From positions 1-42,155 of IMG/VR virus record IMGVR_UViG_3300048589_000604: a stretch of 42,155 nt of DNA. The stretch is one strand, 5' to 3'. The position numbers were made by a program, and so were the translations under genes. This DNA comes from a virus. Positions 11,501-20,541 of the stretch are shown piece by piece. Within the stretch, counting starts at the first letter, position 1. Each line of letters begins with the position of its first letter. The notes under the pieces were generated by a model. It was not told where the DNA came from. It saw only the letters and a list, made by a program, of their open reading frames with translations, and ran no database searches.

Positions 11501-12296
11501 TATCTAATGGTAGAGGTATTAATTGTGTACCTGCTTGTGCTTTTATTTTCTTTTTCTTATTCATACTATTAGATTTTAATTCTGCTCCATTTTTAGCAGA
11601 AAATTTATTATTATCAGGAGTTAAAGAGGCTATATTGTTCATTAAATATATAATATCTTCATCTTTATAATTTTTTAATAAAGGGATTATTTTAGATTTA
11701 TATTTTTGTTTAATCTTCTTTAATATATCTAAAGTAAAGTCTTCCTTCCCTGAGTCATATAAATTATCTCTCTTTAAAATATATCTAAATTGATCTAAAT
11801 AAGCTTTATTCTCACTTGCCTTCTTTTCGTGAATTTGATAAAAAGCATCTTCATAAGATATTTCTTTACTTTGAGCTTTTTTTAATATCTCATCTTTTGT
11901 TAATTTATTAATATTTCGTTTACTTAACTCTTCAATTTCTCTTTTGTTCAAATTTAAATTGATATTCGATTTATCTTGATTAAATTCCATAGCTCCAGCA
12001 GCATGAGAATATTCGTGAGCTTTTACTTCATCATACGGAAATAGTTCTTTAGGTAGATTACCAAAAGTTATATATCGATCATTCTCGTTTTTATAGTGAT
12101 ATTCTGAATTTACATAAGGATTCTCAATTTCATAAGTTTTAAATAAATTATTCAATCTATCATTTATAGTTTTATCAACATCAATATATCCCTGTTTTCT
12201 TAGTCTACTTTTATATTTAGGACTTTTTATATAACTTTCTAAAAATTCTTTAGGTTGAATTACTCCTCCCTCTTGTAAAAGTTTCTTCTTTTTCAT
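8553..12296 (-). CDS. Cargo protein with N-terminal zincin metallopeptidase domain and glycine-zipper segment (1,247 aa)
   Basis: The N-terminal domain (about residues 1-190) carries HEYSH at 94-98, a HExxH zinc site, and HEKKASENKAYLDQF about 60 residues later, which could supply the third ligand (Glu162). Downstream are several Gly/Lys motifs of the type AKNGKKL-NG, e.g. near LAKNGKKLQNG and AKNGKKIAQNG, which look like repeated linkers or processing sites. A glycine-zipper hydrophobic region lies around residues 560-620 (GSLAGSAIPGVGTVLGGFLG), as expected for a protein that inserts into membrane during ejection. The C-terminal third is Gln/Asn rich and ends in a basic tail, KKPKKKGNGGIVKAMKGY. 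Its ATG overlaps the stop of the upstream gene by one base (TAATG). Synteny suggests a crassvirus cargo protein; the peptidase activity is inferred from motif only. Confidence 0.8.
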   Translation of the reverse strand: MKKKKLLQEGGVIQPKEFLESYIKSPKYKSRLRKQGYIDVDKTINDRLNNLFKTYEIENPYVNSEYHYKNENDRYITFGNLPKELFPYDEVKAHEYSHAAGAMEFNQDKSNINLNLNKREIEELSKRNINKLTKDEILKKAQSKEISYEDAFYQIHEKKASENKAYLDQFRYILKRDNLYDSGKEDFTLDILKKIKQKYKSKIIPLLKNYKDEDIIYLMNNIASLTPDNNKFSAKNGAELKSNSMNKKKKIKAQAGTQLIPLPLDNLKPIQEPKFKDANEYYSWHRNQALGRMKPEDVELYKKELEHSQANADAIIALRDPSGGFKSWNEYSKPKKVPYGNVLGRAYGLKHGGKIKDNKGQWNHPGEITEIDSNFITMKGVNYPVLGVSDSGDSKIMLPDKNYKFKGNRVTEYPLAQNGTQMLGMFNQQPIQLDWGSEGLLDLNNDQNNNLNQIGQVAGDLIQGVQMLGQARDQKKQAKQFSKLSSVVKDAAGLAPDKVKRKYVRPEDNIIDPNTLASSYGSGTNYLAKNGKKLQNGQILPQFTNFIDQASGFGNSGNVGNMLGSLIGGGKGQPGGAGKIGSTLGSLAGSAIPGVGTVLGGFLGGAVGGLIDGGQRKQIEKYQKRGQKNLGIATFNQGTKGIHNQYTAFMEDGGKVPSYMQMGGELEVYDNNVEQLSQNPYLGETVMFTGPSHENGGTPIRFGNSQVEVEGGEPATKIDDGLTVFGNMKIPSYGVSELNDPKAKGKKFKTYITELSKTEDKQNKILNKGLELIENSDMSDPYEKLTFASGKAMVEGTNMKLKEIADKKRIASDIQNAILETAEELNIDSDKLAKGKIKKAKNGKKIAQNGWESAFKEGKLNRKDVDRFLFENEGWEKMDAVTLRKITNTPGTTSSQTGSPEFNKWFAKEYKKNPGGTANYKGKPIRLNLATNTPGSSKEDYLSVYDDPMNLKPVDTSPLTNIKPSGKLPKIPQMTRNNFENEMGENNNNLDMLGLLSSVMPYLRPSNQTPLDPNQLSGEMFALSTNQLEPVQAQQYQPLLEQVSDISLQDQLNANQADFNAIKRLTANNPAAQAVLAGQKYQANTGVLGEQFRLNQTQRINTYNKNREVLNDATLKNLQILDQQYVRQAGAKAKTKAVAQEALNSIADKIAKNKLENRTLGIYENLYNYRFGPRGHAWNLNAPMQFNTQGANLPVVDSQGKEVTEVDSTSVRRDRYGMPVGSTSRRTEIKKPKKKGNGGIVKAMKGY

Positions 12297-13165
12297 TATT
12301 TATATGAAATTTGTGAAGGAGCACTTACAAAAGTACTCACTAAATTAATATCTGTTCTATTATCCAATATGTGTCTTATTTTAACTTCTTTCGCTCTTAA
12401 TTTTTCTTTCTTAAATACTCTTGAGGAATAATCCATATTTTCCTGGTTTACTTCTTTATCGTAACTAAGTGAGTTACAAGAAGTTAAGAACAAAGGCAAT
12501 TCTCTATTCTTTACTACATTCCAAAAAGTATTATATTGATAGAAATTATCACTTTTTGTATAGAGTATATCTTTGCTGTCTACATTATATTTAGGATATG
12601 AAAGTTGAACTTTCATATTATTAATAGGTTTAAATATTAAATTTAAAACCCCTGATGATTGTTGATCATTATATATAACAGCTTTATTAAAATAAGCATT
12701 ATCTACTTGTACCTTTCTATTGTTGTCTGATACTCCTCTATTTTCAGATAAGTATTTATATACTTTTGTATAATCCTTTACGTTTTGGAGTATTTCATCA
12801 TTATATTGATACGCAAATGGATGTTCTAAGATATATGGATGAGTGCAACCATAAAATGAATTATACAAAGAATTGTTTTTTTGATGCACCCATATAGAGG
12901 ATGTGTTGAGAGGTACTGATTTGCTTGCAGCTATTTCAGGTTTTGTTATCTCACCAATTGGATAATTTATAAATTTATTACAACAATTTTCTCCACCAAA
13001 TCCTATTTTTATAACTTTAACATTATCAGCAATAGATAAAGATATTCCTGAAATCAGATCACTTTTAGAAACAGAAGATAGTAACACATTCCCAATATTA
13101 TCATATATCGAGAATGTGTTAATTCTATTACCTATTTTCTTTATCTTTATTAATATTGTTTTCAT
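12296..13165 (-). CDS. Tail-associated protein of unknown function (289 aa)
   Basis: The start is taken at the ATG at 13165, two codons inside the longest frame, because it overlaps the TAA of the upstream gene by one base (TAATG), as other junctions in this block do. It begins MKTILIKIKKIGNRINTFSI. It appears mainly beta-structured, with no signal peptide or membrane segment. Features include FGGENCCNKFINYPIGE and GCTHPYILEHPFAYQY around residues 55-125. It lies directly between the Thr-rich tail protein and the zincin cargo protein, so a tail or ejection-apparatus role is likely. I do not recognise a named family. Confidence 0.7.
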   Translation of the reverse strand: MKTILIKIKKIGNRINTFSIYDNIGNVLLSSVSKSDLISGISLSIADNVKVIKIGFGGENCCNKFINYPIGEITKPEIAASKSVPLNTSSIWVHQKNNSLYNSFYGCTHPYILEHPFAYQYNDEILQNVKDYTKVYKYLSENRGVSDNNRKVQVDNAYFNKAVIYNDQQSSGVLNLIFKPINNMKVQLSYPKYNVDSKDILYTKSDNFYQYNTFWNVVKNRELPLFLTSCNSLSYDKEVNQENMDYSSRVFKKEKLRAKEVKIRHILDNRTDINLVSTFVSAPSQISYK

Positions 13166-13695
13166 TAGCAATCTGATGCTGTATCTGATCCAATTACTCC
13201 TGTTCCAGAATCTATATTGTAAATGTCACCTACACCTTCTTCTACGATGTAATTTTGACCTGTTAATAGTACTGTTAATGAAGGATCTGTATATATAGTA
13301 GAGCCTGGAGAAATTGTTTCTCCTCCTCCAGTATATACAGGATCTAAACCTCCAGAACATACTGTTTCTAAAGAGGCTCCATATCTAACAATAAACATAA
13401 CTACTCCTTCACTTGTAGTAGTAGTTGTAGTTGGAGGTTCTTCCGAAGTTGTAGTTGTAGTTGTAGTTTCTTCTATTGTTAAATCTATATAATTTTCACA
13501 TAATGCGTTCACGGACTGTACTCTTATTGAAGATGTATCATCAGGTACAGAATAAGAAACATAACCTGATTCCAGATCTAATTTAGCAACACCGCTTTCA
13601 AAAGGTACAGTATATCCATCTACATTTGAATATAAATCAAACGGACCTGTATCAGCTCCTGCGGTTGTTAAAGTTATCAATACTGTTAGTGCCAT
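13165..13695 (-). CDS. Thr-repeat tail protein with beta-domains (176 aa)
   Basis: Begins MALTVLITLTTAGADTGPFD. An N-terminal beta-domain (about 1-75) and a C-terminal domain (about 105-176) are joined by two pure Thr runs (TTTTTTTSEEPPTTTTTTSE, residues about 76-95). The runs are encoded by alternating ACT/ACA codons, so the DNA is a trinucleotide-type repeat prone to length change. Thr-rich linkers of this kind recur in surface proteins of Bacteroidota and their phages and could be glycosylated. The gene follows the muzzle gene, whose own C-terminus carries the same Thr runs, so both may sit on the exposed tail. Function is not established. Confidence 0.75.
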   Translation of the reverse strand: MALTVLITLTTAGADTGPFDLYSNVDGYTVPFESGVAKLDLESGYVSYSVPDDTSSIRVQSVNALCENYIDLTIEETTTTTTTSEEPPTTTTTTSEGVVMFIVRYGASLETVCSGGLDPVYTGGGETISPGSTIYTDPSLTVLLTGQNYIVEEGVGDIYNIDSGTGVIGSDTASDC

Positions 13696-13705
13696 AATAT
13701 TTTAT

Positions 13706-16700
13706 TTATTCTAATGTTGTAGTTGTAGTTGTAGTACTTTCCTCTATTGTAGTGGTAGTAGTTGTAGTTTCTTCTAAAGTACTTGTAGTGGTAGTAGTTG
13801 AAGGAGTTATATCAAATGCATTACCTTCTAATTCACATTCTGTTAATAGAAAAGCACTACCCTCTAATTCACAATCTATTACTTGTAATTCTCCTTCTAA
13901 CTCACAATCAAAAGGATTAGGAGTAAATGAAGTAGTGGTAGTTGTAGTTTCTACTATTTCAGCTACTATAAGTTCTAAATCACACCCTGTATTAAGTCCT
14001 GAATAGAAGAAATTGTTTTCGGCTATATAAAAATTAGGAATATAACTATGGAAACTTATCCAACTACCCGTATTTAAATTAAACGATAATGTCCAGGATT
14101 TATTACAAAAATATTCACTATCACCTAATTGTATGGTATTTCGAATTATTGCAGAATTACGTGATATCTCTACATAAAATTCCTTGGTTTGTATATCATA
14201 TTTTACTTCATTCGATAATGGAATATAATCTAACTTAGTAATGATAATTCTATCAAATTTAGAATCATATACTCCATGTATACCTATTCCTTTGAAGTGG
14301 TTATCAATATTTACATCAAAGTATTTAGTAATTTCAAAGGGTAAATGATCTGTGAAGAATCTATTTAATCCAAAACCTAATTTGGATAAATCTTCAGCTT
14401 GATTACCTGAAACTAAAAATATCTGACCTCTTTTAGCATCTATAGTTACCTGTCCTTGAGGAACTTTTAACAGGAATTTATGTTGACTCCCTACATAACC
14501 CAAATCAGTTTCTGCAAAATCTACAGGAGGTGAACTTTTAAATAAAGTATCGTTTCCAAGATATGCTGCTTGAGGATTACTTGTATTTATTGTAAGTAAT
14601 GTATTATACAGTAATGATTTATTGTGAAATCTTGCTAATACTCCTCTGTTCTGTATACTGTCTATAGATGTAAAATCTCCGTAATTTTGAGGAAAATCAA
14701 AGTAAGAAACAGGTCTGTAAATTAACCAATTATTTACTACTTTATCTACATAATCTCCTTGAGGATCAGAATATATTGCTCTAAATGGAAAATTAGTAAA
14801 ACATAACTCCTCTTCCCAATTAGAGGGTAGATTTGAGAAGAAGTTTTCTTTATTTTGTTTTGAATAACTTACATTATAATAATACGTATTATCTTGTACA
14901 ATAGGTACATTACTTTCTTGTAACCAATCATCAGGAATTCCTGAGGACACATGAGGATAAAAATCACCCTCTCTATTATTAAATGCCTGTCTTAAGTCAG
15001 TATTTATACTACTTTCACAATAAAATATAGGCACCCCATAAGCAAACATGTACATCTTACCATCATAGTAGGTTCTATTAGGATTTACTACTTTTGGATT
15101 AGCTGTGCTATCTGGTGGAGGAAGTTGATTATTAGGACAATCAAAGTAATGAGCTTTTATGGATATTATATTTTTTAATATCTCAGAACCTATTCCTGAA
15201 CCAGAATCTGCATAATCAAATAATATAGATCTTGCAGAATGCCAATATTCAGGGTATGCTATATTACCTATTTCATCATAAAAAATATCACTGTCATCAG
15301 GAGCATTTACTCTATTATCTATAAAAAAAGGTAACTTTGTTTTAAAAGCAAATTTAGATATAAATGTATCACCTCCAAATATATAAACTGTAGAGTTAGT
15401 ATCAGAAAAAATAACTTGGGTGCCAGTATCTACCTTTTCATATGAGTATATTTGACCCCATTGATTAAGAAACGAATTCTTTAAAGAAGCGTAATATACA
15501 ACAGATTTAATATCAAATTGTTGTTCTGGTTGAGAACAATCTATTTGAGAAGCAATGTATCTAGAACTATCTTCTATTAAACTTTCCGAACCTAGTAATA
15601 AACTATTTGTTTGAGATGGGTAAGGTAAAGCACTATTTGTTTTTACATAAACTGAGGTTTCTCTTTGGTAGTTATTTATATTCAAATCATCCGCCACAGA
15701 CTGTACTCCTGGGTAGAGGTACTGTGAGTTGTCAATTTTTCGTTGTTTTATACCTTCTCCATCATTTACATCTGCATAATAATTATAATTTAATATAGAG
15801 TTATAACTATATCCGTAATTACGTCTCGTAATACCATTTAAGTATATTTGTAGATATGCTTGATATGCTGTAAAAAGAGCAGTGCTACTAAAAGGTGATG
15901 TAATGTCGGCTATTTTTATAGCTGATTCTAAAGCATCTTCTTGAGCTTCTTTAGAAATCAGTCTATATAATGCGTTTTTCTTAACTTCTGTAAAATGAGC
16001 CTTACCTGTTCCAAATAATACATTTTCTATTTTCAAAACATCTCCTAGGAATGGTTGTCCAAAAGATGTTTCAGGAGAATTGAACACATGACGAGATTTA
16101 CTATCCTCGTCCTCAAATCCTTTTAAATTCTCAGGATAACAAGTTTCGTTTTTAAGAGCATTTAGTTTAGTTATAGTATACTTTGAAGTATTTAGAAATA
16201 GAATTAGAGGTTCAGGAATACTACCTATTTCAACATTTATAACTACAGGACTTCCTGCACTTACTTCAACCCATTCACTATTACCATTAATATCAACATA
16301 TGTAAAATATACCTTTGCAGGGAAAGGGATACCGAAAACAATAGTGAATCCTTGAACGGATAATTCATATGAATCAAAACCTACTTCTGTTATAGTAGCA
16401 GCAGAGGAAGGTTCTATAGTAGGGGTGGACATTGAACATATTTGAATAGTCTCACCTGTAGTTATTTGTTCTCCTAATAGAGTATTCGTAAAACAATCTG
16501 TATATTGATAGGCTCCGTTAGCAGATGCTACTATTTCATATACTCTACATTCTGCATTATAAGCATTACTTTTTGCAAGAAGAAACGGATCTTGCTTTAG
16601 ATCATTATACGGATAATTAGGAAAATAGTATTCTGTTCCTTGTCTTTCATATTTACCTACATTTCTTAATATACCTTTACCAACAATGGACTTATTGTTG

Positions 16701-18385
16701 GTTCTATCTCCTCTTATAATTTTGAATCCTACAATACTGTCTTTCTGCTCTTGTGTTAAATCAGATTGTATAATTAATTGCTTTATTTGATTTACATCTA
16801 ATCTAACTCCTATAGGGTAAATAGCCCTATTATTCATATTCAGATTAGTATATTTACCATCAGAATCAGTATCTATAGTTGGATTTTCAAATATAGGGCA
16901 TAGTTTAACATCTGGGAATTTATGATGTCTTATAGGTTGTCCCGCTAATTCTCCCCATACTTCAGTATCACAAGGATAAAGTTCAGATGATTCCCAATAA
17001 GAGAACTCCCCATATTGATGAGGACCTTTATAGGTTTCATCAGATGTAGACTCTGTTCCTAATATAGTAGCTGTATTATTATTCCTCCAATATGGATTAG
17101 GTTCACCATCAGGTCCTATATAATCTGGATCTGAAGATACCACATCAGGAAACGTAAAATCTTGAGGTGCTAATTCTCTACCTGGAATATGAAAACCATC
17201 TAATTGTTTTCCATTAGTTAGTAACCAAACAATTTCAAAAGGATACACCTCATCTCTTAAATACCCTCTTAAATTAGTAGCATTTAATTCATCCTTATAA
17301 TCCTCTGTAGAAGGTATTCTCCAAGTTTGCCACTGTAGTGTTATTTTATTTGCGATTTTCTGCAAATTCATCCTATCTACAGAGGTTAAACCTTTCCATA
17401 CAAGAACATCATTAACAGCGGTTAAATCATCTGCTATTTCATATGTTGGAAATTTCTCAAATATATCATTAATAGAGAGTCTTATTTGAGTTTGATTTTG
17501 TCCACTATATATAATTTGCTTGGAGGAAGCGTCTATAAAATAAGTACCAACTAATTCTACAGAAGGTATATTATTTATAGTTTTAATTACTGCTAAATTG
17601 AAGTACTTGTAAACCCCAGAAATATCAATATTATCTATATTTAAAACTATAGATTTTCCAACAGGGTAATTAAATTCTGGTGTTGTTAATTGAGTATTCG
17701 CTACTGGAAGAGGATTTGTTACAGAATAATAAGAAGTATAACCACCTCCCTGTACATCACAATATTGAATAGCAAATTGTATAGTTCCCGCTGTTAAATT
17801 ACCACCCGATATTACTTTTTCCACTGTAATATTTGGAATATTAAAATCAGGTTGTACATTTAATTTATTACAGTCTATCTCAGAAGTATATTGATCATCA
17901 CATACTTCTGTACCGTCTTTTCTTTTATAAGGTAATTCTTCAAGATTTAAATATCTTCTTGGATTATAGGCATCTGTCCAATAAATCTCAATACCGCAAT
18001 TCGTTACTTTATGTACACATTTATGAATAGGATAATCTATATGAAAGTTTAAACAATCCGCATTTATAAGAGTTTTATAAAGACAGTTGTTGCTTTCCAT
18101 ATATCCAATTTCAGATTTACCCTCTTGAGGGTTTACTAGAAAAAAGATATGTTTACTTTGTTCTGGAATCGAGTATCTTCCTATTACAGAATATCCTTCA
18201 GGAAATTGCAAACACTCCTCATTACCATGTTCATTTTGATAGTTTATGGAATTACCGTCAAAATTTTGAACATTAGCATTTAGAGCATAGGAGACCTTCC
18301 CTTGCTGTATTTGACCTACAGAGGAGTCGGTATCCATACCTAATCTAGCAATCTGAGTATGATTGTTTATTCCTGAATCTGCCAT
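13706..18385 (-). CDS. Tail muzzle protein (crassvirus gp44-like, 1,559 aa)
   Basis: The very long, beta-rich sequence begins MADSGINNHTQIARLGMDTD and continues with a propeller-like N-terminal half (for example GYSVIGRYS, CGIEIYWTDAYNPRRYLNLEEL). That pattern resembles the nozzle/T7 gp12-type tail proteins, which crassviruses have as the muzzle. It lies right after the ring-protein genes, the expected place for the tail end. The C-terminal 100 residues are different: three imperfect repeats around DCELEG (FDCELEGELQVI, DCELEGSAFLLT, ECELEGNAFDI), then three Thr runs ending TTTTTTTLE. Those look like an appended exposed tail. Assigned from recognised sequence style, length and synteny. Confidence 0.8.
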   Translation of the reverse strand: MADSGINNHTQIARLGMDTDSSVGQIQQGKVSYALNANVQNFDGNSINYQNEHGNEECLQFPEGYSVIGRYSIPEQSKHIFFLVNPQEGKSEIGYMESNNCLYKTLINADCLNFHIDYPIHKCVHKVTNCGIEIYWTDAYNPRRYLNLEELPYKRKDGTEVCDDQYTSEIDCNKLNVQPDFNIPNITVEKVISGGNLTAGTIQFAIQYCDVQGGGYTSYYSVTNPLPVANTQLTTPEFNYPVGKSIVLNIDNIDISGVYKYFNLAVIKTINNIPSVELVGTYFIDASSKQIIYSGQNQTQIRLSINDIFEKFPTYEIADDLTAVNDVLVWKGLTSVDRMNLQKIANKITLQWQTWRIPSTEDYKDELNATNLRGYLRDEVYPFEIVWLLTNGKQLDGFHIPGRELAPQDFTFPDVVSSDPDYIGPDGEPNPYWRNNNTATILGTESTSDETYKGPHQYGEFSYWESSELYPCDTEVWGELAGQPIRHHKFPDVKLCPIFENPTIDTDSDGKYTNLNMNNRAIYPIGVRLDVNQIKQLIIQSDLTQEQKDSIVGFKIIRGDRTNNKSIVGKGILRNVGKYERQGTEYYFPNYPYNDLKQDPFLLAKSNAYNAECRVYEIVASANGAYQYTDCFTNTLLGEQITTGETIQICSMSTPTIEPSSAATITEVGFDSYELSVQGFTIVFGIPFPAKVYFTYVDINGNSEWVEVSAGSPVVINVEIGSIPEPLILFLNTSKYTITKLNALKNETCYPENLKGFEDEDSKSRHVFNSPETSFGQPFLGDVLKIENVLFGTGKAHFTEVKKNALYRLISKEAQEDALESAIKIADITSPFSSTALFTAYQAYLQIYLNGITRRNYGYSYNSILNYNYYADVNDGEGIKQRKIDNSQYLYPGVQSVADDLNINNYQRETSVYVKTNSALPYPSQTNSLLLGSESLIEDSSRYIASQIDCSQPEQQFDIKSVVYYASLKNSFLNQWGQIYSYEKVDTGTQVIFSDTNSTVYIFGGDTFISKFAFKTKLPFFIDNRVNAPDDSDIFYDEIGNIAYPEYWHSARSILFDYADSGSGIGSEILKNIISIKAHYFDCPNNQLPPPDSTANPKVVNPNRTYYDGKMYMFAYGVPIFYCESSINTDLRQAFNNREGDFYPHVSSGIPDDWLQESNVPIVQDNTYYYNVSYSKQNKENFFSNLPSNWEEELCFTNFPFRAIYSDPQGDYVDKVVNNWLIYRPVSYFDFPQNYGDFTSIDSIQNRGVLARFHNKSLLYNTLLTINTSNPQAAYLGNDTLFKSSPPVDFAETDLGYVGSQHKFLLKVPQGQVTIDAKRGQIFLVSGNQAEDLSKLGFGLNRFFTDHLPFEITKYFDVNIDNHFKGIGIHGVYDSKFDRIIITKLDYIPLSNEVKYDIQTKEFYVEISRNSAIIRNTIQLGDSEYFCNKSWTLSFNLNTGSWISFHSYIPNFYIAENNFFYSGLNTGCDLELIVAEIVETTTTTTSFTPNPFDCELEGELQVIDCELEGSAFLLTECELEGNAFDITPSTTTTTSTLEETTTTTTTIEESTTTTTTTLE
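13725..13960 (-). repeat. Thr-codon trinucleotide tracts and DCELEG repeats at the muzzle C-terminus
   Basis: On the plus strand the tracts appear as repeated gtagtagttgtagtt. They encode four runs of six or seven Thr, interrupted by short acidic linkers and, between the first two runs, three 11-12-residue units each containing a D/E-C-E-L-E-G core. A related pair of tracts lies at about 13410-13475 in the next gene. Repeats of this kind can expand or contract by slippage without breaking frame. Confidence 0.75.
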
Positions 18386-18387
18386 AC

Positions 18388-19317
18388 TTAATTACGTCTC
18401 CAAGTAGATCTCCATCTTCCCGTAGGAAGTTCGTATTTTTTATTTCTATTTAAGGTAGTTTCTATACCCCTTATCTTTTCATTAACTGTTTTCTTCTTTA
18501 TTTCAACTTCTGCTAATATATATGCTTCGTCAGAAAGTTGCTTATAATATATCATCTTTTGTTGAAGCTGTTTAAATGTTTCATCATTTACCTGATTCAT
18601 TAATGTTTCAAACATTTTATATTTAATATAATGTTCTATATATTCTTTTATTCTGAAATTATCAGGTATCAACTGATTGTTAGATGTGTCATAATCATAA
18701 GCATAAAACATTAAATAAACAGTACCTTTTCTAAAATTTACTGTAAACTTATTATCCCTTATATCAAAACTATCAGGACCACTGGCTCCTACATTTTTAC
18801 AATCTAATGAACAATAATCTTTTACTGAAATATTTCCAGGTTTAAGAAGATATTGTCTTTTATAAGACCTATTTATTTCGTTATTGGTTTTATAAACGGC
18901 TTGTATTAATACAGGCATACATTCAGTACCATCACATGAAGCATTTACACAATCCAAATTAGTACAAGACTTATCTCCTGAGATAACAGGAGAAATCTGA
19001 ATTGTTGATTGAGAAGCTGCTTGAGAATAAAAAGAATTTGGTGATTGATAAGGATACGCATTTATTTTAGTACATAACCAAGCTTCTCTTACAGAATAAA
19101 AATTATCAGGAAGCCTTGCCTGAAAATCATCAATTTCTAAAATAGTAGGCACAATATTATAAGAACTTTTACCTAGTTTATTTAAACATTTATTAGTATA
19201 GGTGGGGAACATTAAATCATCAATAGCACCAGTATCAAAATATGATTTAAGCTCCTCTCTCACTATAGAGTAGGTGGGTTCTGGACTTACAAAATTATAC
19301 TTATAGAAATATGACAT
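18388..19317 (-). CDS. Head-tail ring protein (crassvirus ring protein 1-like, 309 aa)
   Basis: Begins MSYFYKYNFVSPEPTYSIVR. The N-terminal half carries a helical segment followed by a Cys-rich insert (CTNLDCVNASCDGTECMP, about residues 117-134). The C-terminal half has YIEHYIKYKMFETLMNQVND and a coiled-coil-like helix, then a basic end (GRWRSTWRRN). This organisation is typical of adaptor proteins that sit between portal and tail (P22 gp4-like) in crassviruses, and the next gene downstream is the muzzle. It starts six bases after the 161-residue gene. Assignment to ring protein 1 rests on recognised sequence and order. Confidence 0.7.
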   Translation of the reverse strand: MSYFYKYNFVSPEPTYSIVREELKSYFDTGAIDDLMFPTYTNKCLNKLGKSSYNIVPTILEIDDFQARLPDNFYSVREAWLCTKINAYPYQSPNSFYSQAASQSTIQISPVISGDKSCTNLDCVNASCDGTECMPVLIQAVYKTNNEINRSYKRQYLLKPGNISVKDYCSLDCKNVGASGPDSFDIRDNKFTVNFRKGTVYLMFYAYDYDTSNNQLIPDNFRIKEYIEHYIKYKMFETLMNQVNDETFKQLQQKMIYYKQLSDEAYILAEVEIKKKTVNEKIRGIETTLNRNKKYELPTGRWRSTWRRN

Positions 19318-19323
19318 CTTTAT

Positions 19324-19809
19324 TTACTTTATCCATTCTTTATATAAATGTTGGTACTTTTCATCAGTTTTAAGATAGTGAGCTAATGTTCTGGAGGTTA
19401 CTCTTGATGGTTTAAACCACCATAAATCACCATATTTGATTCTCACTTTATCTTTAATCCACTTCCATCTAAAGTGATATCCTTCTGTGTGGTAGTTAAA
19501 AATATATATTTTTTTACCTTTTTCTTTTGTTCTTTTCCAATCTACCGGAAGATTTATATACTCCTTACCTGTTTTAGGATTTACCTTAATTCTCTTTCTC
19601 TTTTTCTTATTTATGGCAAATTCACCAAACCCCAAAGGTAATTTTCCTTTATCTCCCGTTTCTAAAATATAATCCCTAAAGTTCTCATTGAACATATAGA
19701 TTATATTTTTCCATTCATCAAAAGACACCTTTATATCAGGATGTTTCTTACAGAATTTTATATAGTTCTCTCTACTTGATGATCTCCAATCTACAGGTAC
19801 TCTTGGCAT
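19324..19809 (-). CDS. Conserved basic ring/neck protein (161 aa)
   Basis: Begins MPRVPVDWRSSSRENYIKFC. It is strongly basic and rich in Trp and Tyr (LGFGEFAINKKKRKRIKVN; FNYHTEGYHFRWKWIKDKVR; YGDLWWFKPSRVTSRTLAHY). I recognise this style as one of the short, highly conserved crassvirus proteins between terminase and muzzle that form the tail neck rings. No enzymatic motif is present. It is packed between two other ring-type genes with gaps of 1 and 6 bases. Confidence 0.65.
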   Translation of the reverse strand: MPRVPVDWRSSSRENYIKFCKKHPDIKVSFDEWKNIIYMFNENFRDYILETGDKGKLPLGFGEFAINKKKRKRIKVNPKTGKEYINLPVDWKRTKEKGKKIYIFNYHTEGYHFRWKWIKDKVRIKYGDLWWFKPSRVTSRTLAHYLKTDEKYQHLYKEWIK

Positions 19810-19810
19810 G

Positions 19811-20536
19811 TTAATCCTTTGTTGTACTATTGGGTGATTGTCCGTCTACAGAGTTCTCGGTCTTATCTACAGGTAAATTAAAATAAGTTTGTAAAAGTTT
19901 TTGACTAACTATATCCAAAACTTGATTCTCCAGATAGCCAGGTATGTTAGCGTTGTTATCCAGTGGATTTTTACACAATTCTTCTTTGGAATATTTTGTA
20001 CCACAATCACAATCAGGAAACATTATTTCATTAGGAATATCTTCTTCAAAATTAGCGGATATTCTCACCGCTTTTACAGAGGGATTGGTTACATATAAAT
20101 AATCATTCACTATAAAGAAATATTCTTCTTTCTTAATAATAGGGAGCTTTAATAGATTTAAGTATCTATTTACTGTTATTTCTTTTAGTTTTTTACCTTT
20201 ACCACTTAATGCGTTTATAGAGTACACTCCTTGTATCAAGTATTGATAATTACCTTCTCCCATCTTAGGTAATTTGTACTTACTTCTAGCAATATTACAA
20301 TCGTCTACATACTCACAACATTCGGAAATAGGTACTTCTTTCATTTCCAAACAAGGAATAGTCGTAAATAATGTATCAGTAGCCCATAGCTTTCTTAGGT
20401 TAGTTTCTCTTTTAGTTAATAGAATTCCTGTTCTTCTAATTTCTGAAGCAATTATTCTATCGTTAATAAAAGCGTCAGAGGATAACAACTTGTGAAACCC
20501 TCTAACAGCACTAACCAATGATCTACGTGTACTCAT
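19811..20536 (-). CDS. Conserved ring/stabilisation protein of the neck (241 aa)
   Basis: Begins MSTRRSLVSAVRGFHKLLSS. The core IPCLEMKEVPISECCEY, followed by SKYKLPKMGEGNYQYLIQGV, is a signature I associate with a very conserved crassvirus virion protein. It has a helical N-terminus, a beta-rich centre, a Cys pair (CDCGTKYSKEELC) at about 195-207 and a disordered C-terminus. It lies five bases downstream of the phosphoesterase gene and one base upstream of the next ring gene. The neck-ring role is inferred from position. Confidence 0.7.
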   Translation of the reverse strand: MSTRRSLVSAVRGFHKLLSSDAFINDRIIASEIRRTGILLTKRETNLRKLWATDTLFTTIPCLEMKEVPISECCEYVDDCNIARSKYKLPKMGEGNYQYLIQGVYSINALSGKGKKLKEITVNRYLNLLKLPIIKKEEYFFIVNDYLYVTNPSVKAVRISANFEEDIPNEIMFPDCDCGTKYSKEELCKNPLDNNANIPGYLENQVLDIVSQKLLQTYFNLPVDKTENSVDGQSPNSTTKD

Positions 20537-20541
20537 TTTTA

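Noticed and set aside
13725-13960. CRISPR array or satellite repeat
   Set aside because: The repetitive DNA is explained by in-frame Thr runs and short peptide repeats; there are no regular repeats with unique spacers anywhere in the window.
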